Shown: piece by piece, positions 61,111 to 64,000 of the stretch
Layout of the letters: every line of letters starts with the position of its first letter
Position numbering within the stretch: position 1 is the stretch's first letter
From: Salinicola halophyticus
Lineage (GTDB): Bacteria > Pseudomonadota > Gammaproteobacteria > Pseudomonadales > Halomonadaceae
DNA length: 64,000 nucleotides
Reading direction: 5' to 3'
Assembly: GCF_003206695.1 (NCBI RefSeq)
Contig: NZ_PZJN01000002.1
Coordinates: 9,400-73,399 of the forward strand
Notes under the pieces: generated by a model
The model's input: the letters and a program-made list of their open reading frames with translations, nothing else
Told to the model about the DNA's origin: nothing
Database searches by the model: none
Program-made: the position numbers and the translations under genes

Positions 61111-62181
61111 ATGACACAAGCTACCGCCGCGCCCTCCAAGGGTTACGCCGCACATTCCGCCACGTCACCGCTGGAAGCCTGGGATTTCGAGCGCCGCGCA
61201 CCGCGGCCGGACGATGTCTCCATCGACATTCTCTACTGCGGCGTCTGCCACAGCGATCTGCACTTCGCCCGCGATGATTGGGGCATGGCTTCCTATCCGG
61301 TGGTGCCGGGTCACGAAATCGTCGGCCGCGTCACTGCCGTCGGTGACGACGTCAATCAGTACAAGGTTGGCGATCTGGTCGGCGTCGGCTGCATGGTCGA
61401 CTCGTGCCGCCAGTGCCAGGCTTGCAACGACGGGCTCGAGAACTACTGTGCCGAAGGGTTCGTGATGACCTACGGCAGCCCGGACAAGCATGACGGCACC
61501 CTGACCCAGGGCGGCTACTCCGACAAGGTCGTGGTCAGCGAGCGCTTCGTCGTGCGCATGCCCGACGGTATCGATCTCAAATCCGCTGCGCCGATCCTGT
61601 GCGCCGGTATCACCACCTATTCGCCGCTCAAGCACTACGGTGTCAAGCCGGGCGACAAGGTTGGCATCATCGGCATGGGCGGCCTCGGCCACATGGGCGT
61701 CAAGCTCGCCAAGGCGCTGGGTGCCGAAGTCACGCTGTTCACCCGTTCCGAGTCCAAGAAGGCCGAGGCGAAGAAGCAGGGCGCCGATCACGTGGTGATC
61801 TCGACCAACGAAGATGAGATGGGCGCGATCACCGAGACCTTCGACTTCATGCTCGACACGGTGCCGGTCCAGCACGACATCAACCCGTATCTCAACGCCT
61901 TGAAGCCGGACGGCACCCATATTCTGGTCGGCCTGCTCGAGCCGCTTGATCCGGCGGTATCCGGTGCCAATCTGGTGTTCCGTCGGCGGGTGCTGGCGGG
62001 TTCGCTGATCGGCGGCATGCCGGAAACCCAGGAAGTGCTCGATTTCTGCGCCGAAAAAGGCATCACCTGCGACGTCGAGATGATCAATATCGATCAGATC
62101 AACGAAGCTTGGGAGCGGATGCAGAAGGGCGACGTGAAGTACCGCTTCGTGATCGACATGGCCTCGATCAAGGACGCCTGA
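61111..62181 (+). CDS. yahK: Zinc-dependent alcohol dehydrogenase/aldehyde reductase, YahK type
   Basis: The 356-residue medium-chain dehydrogenase has catalytic zinc ligands Cys43 and His68 (GHEIVGRV) and a third in PILCAGITTY. The structural zinc ligands are Cys99, 102, 105 and 113 in DSCRQCQACNDGLENYC. IIGMGGLGHMGVKLAK is the NAD(P) fold. YahK/Ahr enzymes reduce a wide range of aldehydes using NADPH. This one is probably induced through the adjacent YqhC-like regulator. GGGGAG precedes ATG 61111. It is followed by a 7-bp array and a strong terminator. Confidence 0.92.
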   Translation: MTQATAAPSKGYAAHSATSPLEAWDFERRAPRPDDVSIDILYCGVCHSDLHFARDDWGMASYPVVPGHEIVGRVTAVGDDVNQYKVGDLVGVGCMVDSCRQCQACNDGLENYCAEGFVMTYGSPDKHDGTLTQGGYSDKVVVSERFVVRMPDGIDLKSAAPILCAGITTYSPLKHYGVKPGDKVGIIGMGGLGHMGVKLAKALGAEVTLFTRSESKKAEAKKQGADHVVISTNEDEMGAITETFDFMLDTVPVQHDINPYLNALKPDGTHILVGLLEPLDPAVSGANLVFRRRVLAGSLIGGMPETQEVLDFCAEKGITCDVEMINIDQINEAWERMQKGDVKYRFVIDMASIKDA

Positions 62182-62185
62182 TAGT

Positions 62186-62213
62186 TACGAGCTACGAGCT
62201 ACGAGCTACGAGC
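62186..62213. repeat. Heptamer array, 7 bp x 4, after yahK
   Basis: TACGAGC is repeated four times in succession starting four bases after the yahK stop. Further decayed copies (GCTACGGGC, TAAAAGC) follow until about 62265. Confidence 0.8.
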
Positions 62214-62293
62214 CTGCGCCGAGTTTGGGGCGCTGTAGAAAGCAGCTACGGGCTAAAAGCTAAAACCTGACGCCGGCTTCGGGACGCCAGAAG

Positions 62294-62327
62294 AAAATGC
62301 CAGCGACGTTCGTCGCTGGCATTTTTT
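62294..62327. terminator. Bidirectional rho-independent terminator
   Basis: AAAATGCCAGCGAC (62294-62307) pairs exactly with GTCGCTGGCATTTT (62312-62325) and is followed by TTG. T runs exist on both strands, so it serves yahK and tesB, which converge here. Confidence 0.9.
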
Positions 62328-62352
62328 GTACCGGAAACTTCACTCTGATTTT

Positions 62353-62394
62353 CGCGGCTCGCGGCTCGCGGCTCGCGGCTCGCGGCTCGCGGCT
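62353..62394. repeat. Heptamer array, 7 bp x 6, touching the tesB stop
   Basis: CGCGGCT is repeated six times without interruption (62353-62394). The last base is the first base of the tesB stop codon on the minus strand. Confidence 0.85.
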
Positions 62395-63206
62395 CAGGGC
62401 TGAACCCTCACCAACCCTTCCTGCGCCGTCGATGCGATCAGCCTACCCTCGCGATTGTAGAAGCTGCCGCGCGCGAAGCCGCGCGCGCCCCCCGCCCACG
62501 GGCTTTCCATGACGTAGAGCAGCCACTCGTCGACTTTCGGGTCCTCGTGGATCCACAGCGCATGATCCAGGCTGGCAATCCGCAGGCGCGGATCGCCGAA
62601 CTCCACGTCGTGGGCCAGCAGCGAGGTCAACAGCAGATTGAAATCGGAGCTGTAGGCGAGCAGGTAGCGGTGCAGTGCCGGGTCTTGCGGCATCGGGCCG
62701 CCGCCCATGCGGAACCAGATCATCCGCGAGGGCGGTCGCTCGCGGCACTCCTCGACCGTGATGAACTCGACGGGATGCCCGCGGAAACGCTGATGAACCG
62801 CCTCGCCCTCGGCAAGCAGCGCCTCCGGAGACGGCACTTCCGGCATGTCGGGTTGATGACTCAGGCCGTGCTCGCGGCCCTGGAACGAGGCGCTGCAGAA
62901 GAAGATCGGTTTGCCTTTCTGAATCGCGGTGACGCGTCGCGTGGTGAAACTGCCGCCGTCGCGAACGCGGTCGACGGAGTAGATCACCGGCAGCTGGGCA
63001 TCGCCGGGGCGCAGAAAATAGCCGTGCAGCGAGTGCAGATAACGGTCTTCGGGCACCGTGCGAGTCGCGGCAGCGGCGGCTTGCCCCAGCGCCTGCCCAC
63101 CGAACAGCTGGGGCAGCCCCAGATCCTGGCTCTGACCACGGAACAGATTCTCTTCCAGCGCTTCCAGGCCGAGAAGCTGGATCAGGTCGTTCAGCGCTTG
63201 TGTCAT
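62394..63206 (-). CDS. tesB: Acyl-CoA thioesterase II
   Basis: The 270-residue double-hotdog enzyme hydrolyses medium- and long-chain acyl-CoA. TesB features are ENLFRGQSQDLGLPQLFGGQ near the N-terminus, SLHGYFLRPGD, DGGSFTTRRVTAIQKGKPIF, and the C-terminal ASLDHALWIHEDPKVDEWLLY with the catalytic Asp, plus NREGRLIASTAQEGLVR. It is a little shorter than E. coli TesB (286). It reads toward the heptamer array and terminator shared with yahK. Confidence 0.93.
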   Translation of the reverse strand: MTQALNDLIQLLGLEALEENLFRGQSQDLGLPQLFGGQALGQAAAAATRTVPEDRYLHSLHGYFLRPGDAQLPVIYSVDRVRDGGSFTTRRVTAIQKGKPIFFCSASFQGREHGLSHQPDMPEVPSPEALLAEGEAVHQRFRGHPVEFITVEECRERPPSRMIWFRMGGGPMPQDPALHRYLLAYSSDFNLLLTSLLAHDVEFGDPRLRIASLDHALWIHEDPKVDEWLLYVMESPWAGGARGFARGSFYNREGRLIASTAQEGLVRVQP

Positions 63207-63241
63207 TCGGGTATCCTTGATGGCACGTCAGTGAAGCTTTG

Positions 63242-63310
63242 CGAATCAGGCTTTTTCGAATCAGGCTTTTTCGAATCAGGCTTTCGAGCAAGGCTTTCGA
63301 ATCAGGCTTG
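63242..63310. repeat. Tandem array, 13-15 bp x 5, between tesB and tadA
   Basis: CGAATCAGGCTTTTT occurs at 63242-63256 and 63257-63271, followed by 13-base forms at 63272-63284, 63285-63297 (a variant) and 63298-63310. The array lies in the divergent gap between tesB and tadA, upstream of both starts. Confidence 0.83.
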
Positions 63311-63409
63311 CCGCGAGTATATCCTGCTAGACGGCAGCCCGCCGCGACGGCGACGACCTCAGACCGGCTCGCGAGCGCAAGAGACCGGGCCGCGATGCCG
63401 CAACACGGG

Positions 63410-63925
63410 ATGAGCACGATGCGCAGCGATGAATTCTACATGCACCGGGCGCTGGAACAGGCGCAAATGGCGTTCGAGCGTGGCGAGGTGCCGGTGGGCG
63501 CGGTGGTGGTCGATCCTGCCGGCGAGGTGATCGGCGCGGGCTACAACTGCCCGGTTAGCGGCCAGGACCCCACCGCCCATGCCGAAGTGCAGGCGCTGCG
63601 CAACGCGGCATCGGGCCTGAGCAATTATCGGCTGGACGGTTGCACGCTGTTCGTCACCCTCGAACCCTGCCTGATGTGTACGGGAGCGATCATTCATGCC
63701 CGCGTCCGGCGGGTCGTCTACGCCACCGCCGAGCCCAAGGGCGGCATGGTCGAATCCCGGGCCAATCTGTTTGCCCAGCCGTGGTTCAACCATCGCGTCG
63801 AAATCGTCGGCGGCGTGCTCGCTGCCCCGGCCAGGCGACTGCTTCAGCAGTTCTTCCGGGAGCGCCGCCAGCGCGAGCCATCGCCAGCGGGCGATGCGAA
63901 CCACGCGAGCCACGAATCCTCTTGA
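63410..63925 (+). CDS. tadA: tRNA-specific adenosine deaminase
   Basis: TadA converts A34 to inosine in tRNA(Arg)ACG and is essential in most bacteria. The 171-residue protein has the deaminase zinc site HAE (57-59) with Glu59 as proton shuttle and PCLMC with Cys87 and Cys90. FVTLEPCLMCTGAIIHARV is the hallmark. ATG 63410 and ATG 63419 are both possible starts. The last eight residues, NHASHESS, are encoded by the beginning of a 17-bp tandem array, so the tail is repeat-derived. Confidence 0.94.
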   Translation: MSTMRSDEFYMHRALEQAQMAFERGEVPVGAVVVDPAGEVIGAGYNCPVSGQDPTAHAEVQALRNAASGLSNYRLDGCTLFVTLEPCLMCTGAIIHARVRRVVYATAEPKGGMVESRANLFAQPWFNHRVEIVGGVLAAPARRLLQQFFRERRQREPSPAGDANHASHESS

Positions 63926-63993
63926 GCCACGAATTCTCTCTGGCCACGAAGCTTCTCTAGCCACGAATCCTCTTGAGCCATGAATTCCCTTGA
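63909..63993. repeat. Tandem array, 17 bp x 5, spanning the tadA stop codon
   Basis: Units begin at 63909, 63926, 63943, 63960 and 63977 and follow GCCACGAATCCTCTTGA. The first unit contains the last five codons and the TGA of tadA. The array continues to within seven bases of the window end, so it may be longer. Confidence 0.87.
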
Positions 63994-64000
63994 ACCCCGA

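Overview
The window is GC-rich gammaproteobacterial chromosome. Gene content points to a moderately halophilic member of the Halomonadaceae (Halomonas, Salinicola or Kushneria type): a FabY-type ketosynthase of 634 codons, a YehZYXW-type osmoprotectant ABC importer, a CPA1 Na+/H+ antiporter, coaD-yfhL, dacB, tmcA and tadA. No rRNA, tRNA, prophage, insertion sequence or CRISPR array was found. The family assignment is inferred from gene content and was not tested by alignment.

Layout. Bases 1-11.6 kb hold a MipA/OmpV outer-membrane protein and two complete PaoABC-type molybdenum aldehyde oxidoreductase operons in the same orientation, separated by a DUF302 protein and a CPA1 antiporter. The first operon has a Tat-exported iron-sulfur subunit. 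The second lacks any export signal and should be cytoplasmic. From 11.6 to 15.2 kb a TetR repressor faces an EmrAB-type efflux pair across a perfect 17-bp palindrome. From 15.2 to 19.7 kb are a small membrane protein, tmcA and pepD. From 19.7 to 21.1 kb is a lower-GC islet with a wrecked antibiotic-biosynthesis-monooxygenase gene, an orphan 97-residue ORF and a HigBA toxin-antitoxin pair. From 21.2 to 30.8 kb are an App1-like phosphatase, a PfpI/YhbO deglycase, rmuC, dps (with an OxyR-like site), glycerate kinase, two lipoproteins with DUF1007 and NicO metal-transport genes, a HIT protein and an entericidin. From 31 to 35.6 kb are fdhD, a YdeP-type molybdoenzyme, a small winged-helix-like protein and an SDR enzyme. 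From 35.7 to 40.6 kb are a hydrolase, a CitMHS carboxylate transporter and a split AtuA-like pair, with a divergent LysR regulator. From 40.6 to 44.6 kb is the osmoprotectant importer. From 45 to 52.7 kb are an I78-type lipoprotein, an unrecognised 351-residue protein, cytochrome b561, a voltage-sensor-like protein with no pore, a thioesterase, AtoE, a MATE exporter, ferredoxin and coaD. From 52.7 to 64 kb are fabY, a divergent TrmB-like methyltransferase, dacB, a META-domain lipoprotein, a GNAT acetyltransferase, a TauE-type permease, an AraC regulator divergent from a YahK-type alcohol dehydrogenase, tesB and tadA.

Functional themes are aldehyde/alcohol and reactive-carbonyl handling (two PaoABC sets, YahK-like dehydrogenase, PfpI/YhbO), molybdoenzymes (PaoABC twice, FdhD, YdeP), salt and osmotic homeostasis, and efflux.

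The most unusual signal is not a gene. At least fourteen gene boundaries carry short tandem arrays, each with its own unit (7, 11, 13, 14, 15, 17 or 24 bp, in 3 to 9 copies). Many begin at or inside a stop codon, several fill the whole gap between convergent genes, and one lies in frame inside a coding sequence. Because the unit sequences are unrelated, they look like products of a recurrent local duplication process and not copies of one mobile repeat.
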